From: Oceanobacillus arenosus
Lineage (GTDB): Bacteria; Bacillota; Bacilli; Bacillales; Amphibacillaceae
Length of the DNA: 64,000 nucleotides
Assembly (NCBI RefSeq): GCF_003369575.1
Contig: NZ_PIOC01000001.1
Location: 1 to 64,000, forward strand
Reading direction: 5' to 3'
Below are positions 39,838-47,598 of this stretch, piece by piece (within the stretch, counting starts at the first letter, position 1; every line of letters begins with the position of its first letter). Made by a program: the position numbers and the translations under genes. The notes below the pieces were generated by a model. That model saw nothing but the letters and a program-made list of their open reading frames with translations. It ran no database searches and was not told the DNA's origin.

Positions 39838-40725
39838 ATGAAAGTCGGATTTATTGGATTAGGGATTATGGGGAAACCAATGGCAGCTCATCTTATTAGA
39901 ATGGGATATGAAACATATCTTTTTGATTTAAATACAGATGCTGTAAACGAATTAAAGGCGATAGGCGGACATGCTTGCGGATCAAACAAAGAGGTTGCTA
40001 AAAATAGTGATGTTATTATTACAATGCTTCCAGCAGGAAAACATGTTTCACTCGTATTGTTCACTGAAGAAGGTATTGCTTCAAACTGTAAACCAGGAAC
40101 GATTATCATTGATATGAGCTCTGTAAAACCAGAGGAATCAAAAGAGTTCGCTAATAAACTAAAAGAATATAATATTCATTTTATTGATGCGCCTGTTAGT
40201 GGTGGGGAACCAATGGCAATTGAAGGTACTCTATCCATCATGGCTGGTGGAAATGAAGAGCATTTCAATAAAGTACTACCTTTATTACAAGTAATGGGCG
40301 AACATATTGTTCATATGGGGCCAACGGGAACTGGTTCTGCAACAAAACTAGCAAACCAAATTCTCGTAAGTACTCACCTTGCTGCATTGGCAGAAGCTTC
40401 CGTATACGCTAGTAAAGCAGGGATTGACTTGAACAAGCTTTATGAAGCAGTTCGGAGTGGACTAGCTGGCAGTGCAGTAATGGATGCAAAAATGCAACGT
40501 ATCATTGACCGTGATTTCGAACCAGGCGGTAAAATCGAAACAAACTTTAAAGATTTAGGGAACATCCAAGCATCTGCAAATACACTTGGAGTACCACTTC
40601 CAGTAACTAACTTAGTTAAAGAAATCTTCGGTTCTGAGATTGCAAACGGAAACGGTGGAAATGACCATTGTTACATTATTGATTTCTTTGAGAAAATGGC
40701 AAATCACCAAGTAAGCGGAAAATAA
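39838..40725 (+). CDS. garR: 2-hydroxy-3-oxopropionate (tartronate semialdehyde) reductase-like
   Basis: Beta-hydroxyacid dehydrogenase of 295 aa. NAD(P) motif GFIGLGIMGKPMA near residue 4, substrate motif DAPVSGGEPMAIEGTLSIMAGG near residue 118 and catalytic Lys in GSATKLANQ near residue 170. Reduces tartronate semialdehyde to glycerate in GarR enzymes; other 3-hydroxy acids are possible. The ATG at 39838 is preferred over a GTG at 39829 that overlaps the AGGGGTGG ribosome site. Monocistronic, with its own terminator. Confidence 0.85.
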   Translation: MKVGFIGLGIMGKPMAAHLIRMGYETYLFDLNTDAVNELKAIGGHACGSNKEVAKNSDVIITMLPAGKHVSLVLFTEEGIASNCKPGTIIIDMSSVKPEESKEFANKLKEYNIHFIDAPVSGGEPMAIEGTLSIMAGGNEEHFNKVLPLLQVMGEHIVHMGPTGTGSATKLANQILVSTHLAALAEASVYASKAGIDLNKLYEAVRSGLAGSAVMDAKMQRIIDRDFEPGGKIETNFKDLGNIQASANTLGVPLPVTNLVKEIFGSEIANGNGGNDHCYIIDFFEKMANHQVSGK

Positions 40726-40739
40726 ATTAGAATTATCAT

Positions 40740-40767
40740 AGTGCATGCCTTGGCTTGCACTTTTTTT
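40740..40767 (+). terminator. Terminator of the GarR-like gene
   Basis: AGTGCA-T-GCC pairs with GGC-T-TGCACT, followed by seven T (40761-40767). Confidence 0.88.
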
Positions 40768-40902
40768 ATAAAATCTTTATCCAAAAGTAAATTTTTACTG
40801 TTTTCTGATTTTGTTGTCTATTATTCATGATAGACTGCTCCGATTCCATTCTTCTTTCTTTTGTCTATCATCCACCCCCAAAAGTATATTTCAAAAGACA
40901 GG

Positions 40903-40952
40903 AAAAAAGAAGCTGTTCCAAAGGGTATCATATCACCATTAGGAACAGCTTC
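40903..40952 (-). terminator. Terminator of the dhaKL operon
   Basis: GAAGCTGTTCC (40909-40919) pairs perfectly with GGAACAGCTTC (40942-40952). On the minus strand the stem is followed by six T (40903-40908). It ends the six-gene operon 18 bases after dhaL. Confidence 0.92.
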
Positions 40953-40969
40953 TTACATTCGTATTTCTA

Positions 40970-41608
40970 TTATGCATGTACTTTTGCAAAATCTAAGAAT
41001 GCTTTTAAGATCATATGAGCAGAAGTTGCTCCTGGGTCTTGAGCACCTTTCGAGCGTTCACCAAGACGGCTGGAACGGCCAATTTTTGATACTAAATCAG
41101 TTGTTGATTTCATTCCTATTTCTCCAGCTTCTACTGCCGATTCAAATGCAGGAATAAATTCTCGATCAAAATTTACTACTAATGCTTCTAAAGCCGGGAT
41201 TAATGTATCCATCATTGTTTTATCCCCTACTTTTGCATTACCACGTTCTTGCACACCATTAATAAATGCAATCCAATATGCAGCTAGGTCTACATCGTTC
41301 AACTCAGATTTACCTTTTACGGCTTTTCCTCCACGCATGAAACCAGTTGCATAAAGTGGACCAACAGAAGAACCAACCGCATTCAAGAATGTCATTCCAA
41401 CAGTAGAACTAATTTTCCCGCAGTCTGATTCTTCTGCAAGTTTTCCGTTCAGCTGTTCGTTTACCGCTTGCCAACCAATAGACATGGTAACCCCATGATC
41501 CCCGTCACCTAATTTTCGATCAAGGTCACAAAGATAATCTTTTTCCTTTTCCACAATATCTACAACTTCTTTAAAATAATTAATTAATTCTTTTGCAGTT
41601 ATATTCAT
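40970..41608 (-). CDS. dhaL: DhaL-type nucleotide-binding kinase subunit
   Basis: ADP/ATP-binding subunit of a dihydroxyacetone-type kinase, 212 aa. The Mg-nucleotide motif LGDGDHGVTMSIGWQAV is near residues 32-48, with NAVGSSVGPLYATGFMRGG near residue 80 and GRSSRLGERSKGAQDPGATS near residue 180. No DhaM (PTS phosphocarrier) gene is present in the window, so the pair either uses ATP directly or a DhaM encoded elsewhere. Thirteen bases after dhaK, last in the operon. Substrate could be a tetrulose rather than dihydroxyacetone. Confidence 0.88.
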   Translation of the reverse strand: MNITAKELINYFKEVVDIVEKEKDYLCDLDRKLGDGDHGVTMSIGWQAVNEQLNGKLAEESDCGKISSTVGMTFLNAVGSSVGPLYATGFMRGGKAVKGKSELNDVDLAAYWIAFINGVQERGNAKVGDKTMMDTLIPALEALVVNFDREFIPAFESAVEAGEIGMKSTTDLVSKIGRSSRLGERSKGAQDPGATSAHMILKAFLDFAKVHA

Positions 41609-41620
41609 AGAAATTCTCCT

Positions 41621-42622
41621 TTATTTCTGTACGAACATTGGTGTATTAACTGGGTGGTCGACTAATTTTTTCGTTTCATCATCAAGTTTCGTTAATGTAA
41701 TGGATGCTCCACCCATTTCAAGGGAGGTAATGTAATCTCCTACATAGGAACGATATATTTTAATACCTTTTTCACTTAGCACTTGCTCCACACGACGGAA
41801 CATTATATAAAGTTCCATTCGAGGAGTGGATCCTAACCCATTGACAAGAACAGCTACTTCGTCTCCTTCATTTATTTCCATATCTTCGAAAATTGGTTGC
41901 AATAGTTGATCTGTAACTTTATCGGCTGTGTCTAATGTAGCTTTTCGAATTCCCGGTTCTCCGTGGTGTCCTAAACCAATTTCCATTTCATCGTCACCTA
42001 TTTCAAAACTTGGTTCCCCTGTTTGTGGCAAGGAACAAGGCGTTAAACCAACACCCATGGAACGAGTATTATCGTTTGTTTTACGTGCGATATCTGCCAC
42101 TTCTTTTAATTTATATCCTAAGTCAGCTGCTGCTCCAGCCATTTTATAAACGAAAAATTCTCCAGCAATCCCACGACGTTTATCTTTTTCTTCTTTTGGT
42201 GCAGATGCAACATCATCAGAAGCAAGCACCATTTCTACTTCAATATCTTCCATTTCCGCCATCTCTGCAGCCATTCCGAAGTTCATCACGTCACCTGCAT
42301 AGTTCCCGTATAGGTAAACGACACCCGCACCTTTATCTATCGCTTTTGTCACTTCTAAAATTGGCGCTGGGGGTGGAGAAGCAAAAATATTCCCAACAGC
42401 TACACCGTCGGCCATCCCGTCTCCAACATAACCCATGAATGCTGGCTCATGACCTGAACCACCACCAATTAAAATAGCAACTTTTCCTTCTTCTTTCGGC
42501 TTCGCTGAAACTAATGCGCGATCATTTTCTTCCAAACGCTTTATATATTCTGGATGGGCTTTTACATAACCATCAATCATTTCTTCAACGACATTTTTCT
42601 TATCATTGATCAGCTTTTTCAT
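41621..42622 (-). CDS. dhaK: DhaK-type substrate-binding kinase subunit
   Basis: Covalently binds a ketose through a histidine and passes it to DhaL for phosphorylation; 333 aa. GGGSGHEPAFMGYVGDGM near residue 53 and the hemiaminal His in GLGHHGEPG near residue 215 are present, so it should be active. DhaK homologues with RpiB and TIM-barrel isomerases act on D- or L-erythrulose in tetritol catabolism. The same neighbours here suggest, but do not prove, a tetrulose substrate. Confidence 0.88.
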   Translation of the reverse strand: MKKLINDKKNVVEEMIDGYVKAHPEYIKRLEENDRALVSAKPKEEGKVAILIGGGSGHEPAFMGYVGDGMADGVAVGNIFASPPPAPILEVTKAIDKGAGVVYLYGNYAGDVMNFGMAAEMAEMEDIEVEMVLASDDVASAPKEEKDKRRGIAGEFFVYKMAGAAADLGYKLKEVADIARKTNDNTRSMGVGLTPCSLPQTGEPSFEIGDDEMEIGLGHHGEPGIRKATLDTADKVTDQLLQPIFEDMEINEGDEVAVLVNGLGSTPRMELYIMFRRVEQVLSEKGIKIYRSYVGDYITSLEMGGASITLTKLDDETKKLVDHPVNTPMFVQK

Positions 42623-42681
42623 TCAGGCACACTCCTTGTGATAGTATTGATTAAGTGTCAAGCTCCAGTGCTTCGCTTCTC

Positions 42682-43587
42682 TTAAAGTAAATCTGCTGTT
42701 TTTAAAATTTCTATTAATTGCTCTTTCTTTTCAGTGCTCAACTCACGGGTTGGAGGTAACACGTATGTGGAGATATCTAGACCTCTTAACTTCATCGCTT
42801 CTTTGATTACCCCTATAAATGGTGAATCCAAGTTGTACATTTTTGGCAGACCTGCTATTTTACGGTGCAACTTTACAGCTTGTTCTAAATCATTTTCCCG
42901 GAAAGCCTTATAAAGCTCCACGGTAATTTCTGGAGCAAAGTTTATACTTGCACAGATTGCTCCATCCCCACCAAGGATTAATGTATTGAATACATGGTTA
43001 TCAAATCCTGAGAAAACAGTAAAGTCTGGGTATTTACTTTTCACCGTAGAAATCATGTTTTCGATATGAGCAATGGAATCAATCGTTTCTTTAATTCCAA
43101 CAATATTTTCATATTTATCCACTAATTTCAACACAAATTCAGGAGATAAATCTTGGCCTGTTAAAGTAGGGAAATTATAAAGCAAAATTGGTAGTTCAAT
43201 AGATTCTGCAATTTCTGCGTAATGAGCAAATAAATTCTCTTCCGTTAGTGTACAGTAATACGGATTAATCACAACGACACCATCTGCACCAACTTTTTCT
43301 GCATGTTGGCTCAAACTTAGAGCTTCTTTTGTGCTTGAACTTCCCGTACCAATTAAAACAGGAACTCTTCCGGCAACATAATTGGTAGTAAATTCGACAA
43401 TTTCCTTGCGAAGTTCCACTGACATTTGTGAAAATTCTCCACCACTACCAAGGAAAAATAATCCATCCACTTTTGCATGGATTAAAAAGTCGATTACCGT
43501 CGCCATCCCTTTTTCATCTAGATTTCCATCCGCATCAAGAATAATTGATACAGGTGGAATAATCCCATGAAAATTTGTTTTCATCAT
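42682..43587 (-). CDS. DapA-family aldolase/lyase (dihydrodipicolinate synthase-like)
   Basis: TIM-barrel Schiff-base enzyme of 301 aa. Catalytic Lys in NIVGIKETID near residue 163 and Tyr in LPILLYNFP near residue 134. The usual GTTGE loop is replaced by LGSGGEFSQMS near residue 47, a change seen in keto-acid lyases rather than lysine-pathway DapA. With a SerA-like dehydrogenase next to it, cleavage or dehydration of a 2-keto-3-deoxy sugar acid is the likely reaction. Substrate unknown. Confidence 0.82.
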   Translation of the reverse strand: MMKTNFHGIIPPVSIILDADGNLDEKGMATVIDFLIHAKVDGLFFLGSGGEFSQMSVELRKEIVEFTTNYVAGRVPVLIGTGSSSTKEALSLSQHAEKVGADGVVVINPYYCTLTEENLFAHYAEIAESIELPILLYNFPTLTGQDLSPEFVLKLVDKYENIVGIKETIDSIAHIENMISTVKSKYPDFTVFSGFDNHVFNTLILGGDGAICASINFAPEITVELYKAFRENDLEQAVKLHRKIAGLPKMYNLDSPFIGVIKEAMKLRGLDISTYVLPPTRELSTEKKEQLIEILKTADLL

Positions 43588-43610
43588 TATAAACTCTCCC
43601 CATTCCTCTG

Positions 43611-44621
43611 TTAGAATTTATATTCTTCTCTCATTTCAAAGGCTTTTAAATCTAGTTTCTCTTGTAGACCTTTATTTACTAAGTATTTTGGATATTGTCC
43701 ATATACGAGTACGTCAATTATTCCAAGAGCTGTTTTTGAACGCATTTCTTCAGCAGATTCTTCGGAATACCCTGCCATATGAGGTGTAAGTATGACATTA
43801 TCCATAGACAAGAAAGGATGATTGCGATCAATTGGTTCGTTTTCAACTACGTCAAGTCCTACTGCAGCTACGGTACCATTATGTAATGCTTCTAGTAATG
43901 CTTCTTCATCTACTACAGGTCCTCTCGCAGTATTCACAAGGTAGACGCCTTTTTTCATCAAGTTGAATTGTTCTTTACCAATCATGCCTTTCGTTGAATC
44001 TGTAAGAGGAGCATGAACAGAAATAACATCAGCTCTTTCACATAATTCTTCTAAAGATACAAGCTCAACGTCATGGTCTTTGGCCACTTCTTCTGGTAAG
44101 AAAGGATCGGAAACAACAATCTTCAATCCAAGCACTTTTACTTTTTCTGATAATCTTCTTGGAATGTTACCAAATCCAACCAACCCTATTGTCAACTTAC
44201 TTAATCGTCGAATTGACTTTGTTGTATTAACATCCCAAACATCATTTTTTACTGTTTGATTGGCAAATGGAATTTTACGTAGAAGACTCATGATTAATGC
44301 AAGTGCATGGTCTGATACTTCATTTATTCCATAGTCTGGCACGTTCCCTATACAAATTTCCTTTTCTGTTGCAGCATCTAAATCAATGGTGTCCACACCA
44401 ACGCCATATCTAGTGATGATTTTACATTTTTCCAATGATTCGATTACTCGACGAGAAATTGGTGCATATAGATTGATGATTCCATCTGCTTCACGACAAA
44501 CCTCGATAACTTCATCTTCTGTTTTACATTGATGAATTTCTAATTCAATCCCATCGTGAGCGAGTACTTTCTTTTCGTATTTTAAATTTGGATATTCATG
44601 ATCTGTAATAACAACTTTCAT
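43611..44621 (-). CDS. D-isomer-specific 2-hydroxyacid dehydrogenase (SerA-like)
   Basis: NAD-dependent dehydrogenase of about 336 aa. NAD motif GLVGFGNIPRRLS near residue 147; catalytic Arg in NTARGPVVDEEALL, Glu in VENEPID and His in LTPHMAGYSEES. A lysine-free C-terminal extension of about 20 residues follows the catalytic core. It is a close relative of the enzyme at 31702 in the kdg operon (shared EEVIEV, INxYAP, VIESL, DEVSDHA-type motifs). ATG at 44621 is preferred: AAGGTGG lies eight bases before it. Substrate unknown. Confidence 0.83.
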   Translation of the reverse strand: MKVVITDHEYPNLKYEKKVLAHDGIELEIHQCKTEDEVIEVCREADGIINLYAPISRRVIESLEKCKIITRYGVGVDTIDLDAATEKEICIGNVPDYGINEVSDHALALIMSLLRKIPFANQTVKNDVWDVNTTKSIRRLSKLTIGLVGFGNIPRRLSEKVKVLGLKIVVSDPFLPEEVAKDHDVELVSLEELCERADVISVHAPLTDSTKGMIGKEQFNLMKKGVYLVNTARGPVVDEEALLEALHNGTVAAVGLDVVENEPIDRNHPFLSMDNVILTPHMAGYSEESAEEMRSKTALGIIDVLVYGQYPKYLVNKGLQEKLDLKAFEMREEYKF

Positions 44622-44685
44622 TGTGTTCGCCACCTTAAACTAATTATTTTTTCATTTTTATTCAAAAGAAGGAATTTTTTTACTA

Positions 44686-45582
44686 TTAAACAGGCAGACT
44701 TTGTAAAGCCTTACCAAGGATGTCCCTTAAATTCATTTCATTTTTCATACAATTTTCCTTGTCGACTTTTCCACGAACTTCAGCTGCGACGCGTAGCCCA
44801 TTTTCTGCTTGAATACCGCACTCGTCCGCCTTTTGCAAAATCGCACTGATTTTCTCTACTGTTAGGAATCCTGGTTCGCCGATTTCCATATGAAAATCAC
44901 CATACAATTCAATTTTTGTATCTAGAACTGCATTGGAAAAATGAATCTGATGGATGAGGTCTCCCCCTTTTTCCAGTGCTTCGAAAATATCTTCACCATT
45001 TAATGCTGCATGGGCTGTATCAAAAGCAATTCCAACATTGCCATATGTTTCTTGTACCCTAGCTAATAATTCTACTGTTTCATCGGTTGTTCCAATGATC
45101 CGCTTTTTATGAGCAAAACGATCAAGTGGTTCAATTAATAGATTCATTTTATACTCTTTTGCAGCCTCGGCAATTTCACATAAACTCTCGTAAAGCCCTT
45201 CGATTCCTTCAGCCCAGCGTTCTGGACCAGGGTCATCACCTGTTACGATTGCGATATTTTTTGCCCCAATTTCAGCAGCTAAAGGCAAGCTTTCTTTGAC
45301 TGTCCTTACTGTTTCTTTTCGAAGTGCAGTATCTAAAGAAGAAACATCTAGTTTATTTTCCTCAATTAAAAAGGTAAGCCATTGTGTAACATCAATCCTA
45401 TTTTTTTCTGTGACCGCTAGGATTCGTTTTCTTTCTTGTTTATCAAATCCATCCCCTAGCTCAACGGATTTGTAAAAGTTTGCTTCTACAATGCTTTCTA
45501 GTAGATCAGCAGTGAAGTTCTTTTCTCTTTTAATAGGATGAAAGATTTCAGGGACGAGTAATGAAGGGATAAATTCTGTCAT
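44686..45582 (-). CDS. Sugar phosphate isomerase/epimerase, AP-endonuclease-2 fold
   Basis: TIM-barrel protein of 298 aa. Metal-ligand positions are visible in LLIEPLDRF near residue 150, IAFDTAHAALNGED near residue 182, IHQIHFSNAV near residue 210 and a final Glu in VAAEVRG near residue 270. The family includes tagatose 3-epimerases, hydroxypyruvate isomerases and the erythrulose-1-phosphate epimerases LerI/EryH. Two bases after the next isomerase gene upstream. Substrate unknown. Confidence 0.82.
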   Translation of the reverse strand: MTEFIPSLLVPEIFHPIKREKNFTADLLESIVEANFYKSVELGDGFDKQERKRILAVTEKNRIDVTQWLTFLIEENKLDVSSLDTALRKETVRTVKESLPLAAEIGAKNIAIVTGDDPGPERWAEGIEGLYESLCEIAEAAKEYKMNLLIEPLDRFAHKKRIIGTTDETVELLARVQETYGNVGIAFDTAHAALNGEDIFEALEKGGDLIHQIHFSNAVLDTKIELYGDFHMEIGEPGFLTVEKISAILQKADECGIQAENGLRVAAEVRGKVDKENCMKNEMNLRDILGKALQSLPV

Positions 45583-45584
45583 TC

Positions 45585-46406
45585 TTACTCTCCTTTTACA
45601 ATTGGATATAGATTTTTTTCAACATATTTACCGATCTCTGCAATCGTTTCAGTAGTTTGGGTTTGGGCTTCTGGTGTTTCTTCTTCCACGATAAGCCAGC
45701 CTTCATAGTCATAATTTTTTAGAACTTGGACACACTGAGGAATATCAATATCTCCTTCCCCCATCTTCTTCCACTCTTGATGCTTCGAAGCATCTTTGAA
45801 ATGAACATGCTTAATTAATGGAAGTGCTTCATTAATAATTTCTACTGGATCCATTCCTCCAAAAATAATATGACCAACGTCTGGAGTGTAGCCCATATAT
45901 TTAGGGTCCAACCCATCAAATAAGACATCATAGTCTTCTTTGAATCTCCAATAAGAAGTTTCATAGGAAATTGGGTGGAATGAAGTCACAACACCATTTT
46001 CATAAGCACGTTTTCCTAATTCATTTGCACCCTTAATTATCTCTTTTTGTCTTTGCAAGATATTATCACGGTTCTGACCTACCCGGGAAGGTATATTTAA
46101 AATAGCACCTGGGAATTGCTTAAGATAATCAAAGTAATACGTTTGTAATTCTCTTTCCTTTTCAGAGGATTTCCCACCATCAAATGCATGTGGCAATGTT
46201 AAAGCTGCTAGTTTCAAACCTCTATTATCCAATTCCTGTTTGAACAGGGCTGGGTCATTTTTATAACTTCCTAGTAGTGCAACTTGCATATCTAGTCCAG
46301 TAAATCCGCCTTGTTTTACATCGTCCATAATTTTATCCATTATATTAGCTTCAATATCGTAATTTAGCACCCATGTCGATCCTTGGCATCCAAATTCCAT
46401 TACCAT
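45585..46406 (-). CDS. Sugar phosphate isomerase/epimerase, IolE-like
   Basis: TIM-barrel metal enzyme of 273 aa, first gene of the operon. TSFHPISYE near residue 137, YTPDVGHIIFGGMDP near residue 180 and LIKHVHFKDASKH near residue 206, with VEEETPE at the end, resemble inosose dehydratase (IolE) and related isomerases. No other inositol gene is present, so a true IolE role is unlikely. ATG at 46406 lies eight bases after AGGAGG; a TTG three bases upstream is the alternative. Confidence 0.82.
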   Translation of the reverse strand: MVMEFGCQGSTWVLNYDIEANIMDKIMDDVKQGGFTGLDMQVALLGSYKNDPALFKQELDNRGLKLAALTLPHAFDGGKSSEKERELQTYYFDYLKQFPGAILNIPSRVGQNRDNILQRQKEIIKGANELGKRAYENGVVTSFHPISYETSYWRFKEDYDVLFDGLDPKYMGYTPDVGHIIFGGMDPVEIINEALPLIKHVHFKDASKHQEWKKMGEGDIDIPQCVQVLKNYDYEGWLIVEEETPEAQTQTTETIAEIGKYVEKNLYPIVKGE

Positions 46407-46423
46407 CAATTCGTCCTCCTATA

Positions 46424-46435
46424 TAAATCGTTTTA
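46424..46435. promoter_or_regulatory. Candidate LacI-type operator before the six-gene operon
   Basis: TAAATCGTTTTA sits within the longer near-palindrome TATAAATCGTTTTATA (46422-46437). It differs by one base from the TAAATCGATTTA consensus of the two sites before kdgR. It lies 18 bases upstream of the start codon, where bound repressor would block transcription. Confidence 0.5.
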
Positions 46436-46446
46436 TAAAAATTACT

Positions 46447-46460
46447 TGTAATCGTTTTCA
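46447..46460 (+). promoter_or_regulatory. Candidate cre before the six-gene operon
   Basis: TGTAATCGTTTTCA matches the cre consensus TGNAANCGNWNNCA at every fixed position. Suggests CcpA control. Confidence 0.65.
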
Positions 46461-46483
46461 TGTTATTATATATTTATAGTAGC

Positions 46484-46496
46484 ATTTATTTTCATT
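46484..46496. promoter_or_regulatory. Candidate DeoR box before the six-gene operon
   Basis: ATTTATTTTCATT is identical to the 13-mer at 38613-38625 and the complement of that at 38523-38535, which flank the DeoR/rpiB promoters. It lies 78 bases before the operon start. Confidence 0.5.
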
Positions 46497-46791
46497 TTGT
46501 CAATAAATTTTATCAAATTCTTCTAATTATAATCTTTTCATCCGTAATAGATAACAAACGAAAGTAAATAATAAATCGAAAAATAAAGGTAAATAAAGAT
46601 GACAGGCACCTGCCGAATTATGTCGAGGACTATAAAAGTGTGTATTCTCTGGAATGTTTCAGGTCACCATGCTTTTTTCTATTAAAGAAATAGATTACAA
46701 AATAAAAGGAAAGGGACACAGTTGTGTAGTGCACATCGAAAGTTAGAATAATAATTACATTTTCGGGGGGTGCACTACATTCTCATTCCTC

Positions 46792-46832
46792 AAAAATAGT
46801 GGATTTAGATTAATTCTAAGTCTACTATTTTT
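46792..46832. terminator. Strong symmetrical hairpin
   Basis: AAAAATAGT and GGATTTAGA on the left pair with TCTAAGTCT and ACTATTTTT on the right around a short TTAAT loop, with T runs on both strands. Probably the old terminator of the DUF3100-like relic to its right. Confidence 0.75.
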
Positions 46833-46968
46833 GCTTATTTATGTGCAGATATTCTAACTGGTATAGTAAAGATAGATAACGGCTGGCCAAATAGGTGGAA
46901 TAGCAAATGACCAAAAAATTGAACAAAGTAAAATCAGTAAAGATATTCACTATACTCTATAGACATAC

Positions 46969-47370
46969 TCACACTTCATTATAGAAACTAACGTACATAA
47001 TATTATAAAGAAATACAAGAACATTTCGGCATAGCGATATTAATACGAGTGCAAATTTTACACATTTTCGATTTTCGCTTGGCCCACTTTTTACGTCCCC
47101 CAGTAAGTAAATTGTATATACGATTCGTTTTAATGGAACAGCAAAAAAGACCCTTGTATAGGTTCCAATAAACCTAGTTAATGACTGACTCGTTGCTGCA
47201 TACCACAACATGACATTTTCCATGTCAGGTTGAATTGCCACGAGCGAAGATGCAGCTGCTGTCATCAGGCTTGATAATCTCATGCCGGATGCCATTGCCA
47301 GTGCCTTCACTTCTAAGCCCAAAGTGAATTTTAGTATGTTTTGGATATGATATTTTTCATTGTGTATACT
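46969..47370 (-). pseudogene. C-terminal relic of a DUF3100-like membrane protein
   Basis: The minus-strand frame LEVKALAMASGMRLSSLMTAAASSL, then AYAATSxxLTxxxGxYxxxFxAxPL-like spacing (YAATSQSLTRFIGTYTRVFFAVPLKR), fits the C-terminal end of DUF3100-family membrane proteins from memory of that family. No start with a ribosome site is seen and the upstream two thirds of the protein are absent. The tail after about residue 65 of the frame has no family likeness. DUF3100 genes often neighbour M20 peptidases, and a peptidase relic lies at 24 kb. Confidence 0.5.
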
Positions 47371-47430
47371 TTGGCCTTCTTTGGTATTCTCTATTATCTT
47401 TTAGATTCTCCTATTAATAGGACGAAATAA

Positions 47431-47458
47431 AAAGCAAAGAGAATTCTCTCTTTGCTTT
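47431..47458 (-). terminator. Probable terminator of the HAD phosphatase gene
   Basis: AAAGCAAAGAGA (47431-47442) pairs perfectly with TCTCTTTGCTTT (47447-47458) around a four-base loop. The minus strand continues into TTTTTATTT. It lies 140 bases beyond the HAD stop. Confidence 0.75.
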
Positions 47459-47598
47459 GATTGATATAAATATCTTGTATATATAACTACGCGTAATACT
47501 ACATGATTATTTTGTCGATATTTCCCAGGAAATGACGGTATAATTTCAATCACACTACTATTTCATATATATAAAGTAGTATACATTATTCCTAAAAA

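Larger units (their letters stand above)
46407..46968. other. Upstream regulatory region and structured non-coding DNA
   Basis: The left part holds candidate operator, cre and DeoR box for the 46406 operon (listed separately). The right part holds TGTAGTGCA (46725-46733) inverted against TGCACTACA (46771-46779), a GGCACCTGCC word near 46604, and the hairpin at 46792. No coding sequence recognised. Confidence 0.55.

Noticed and set aside
40970-42622. Classical PTS-dependent dihydroxyacetone kinase operon
   Set aside because: No dhaM, dhaQ/dhaS or glycerol dehydrogenase gene is nearby; the neighbours are isomerases and keto-acid enzymes. Dihydroxyacetone remains possible as a substrate.
46969-47322. 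117-codon frame as an intact small gene
   Set aside because: No ribosome site, starts at a TTG in the middle of family-like sequence, and only its first half resembles a known family.
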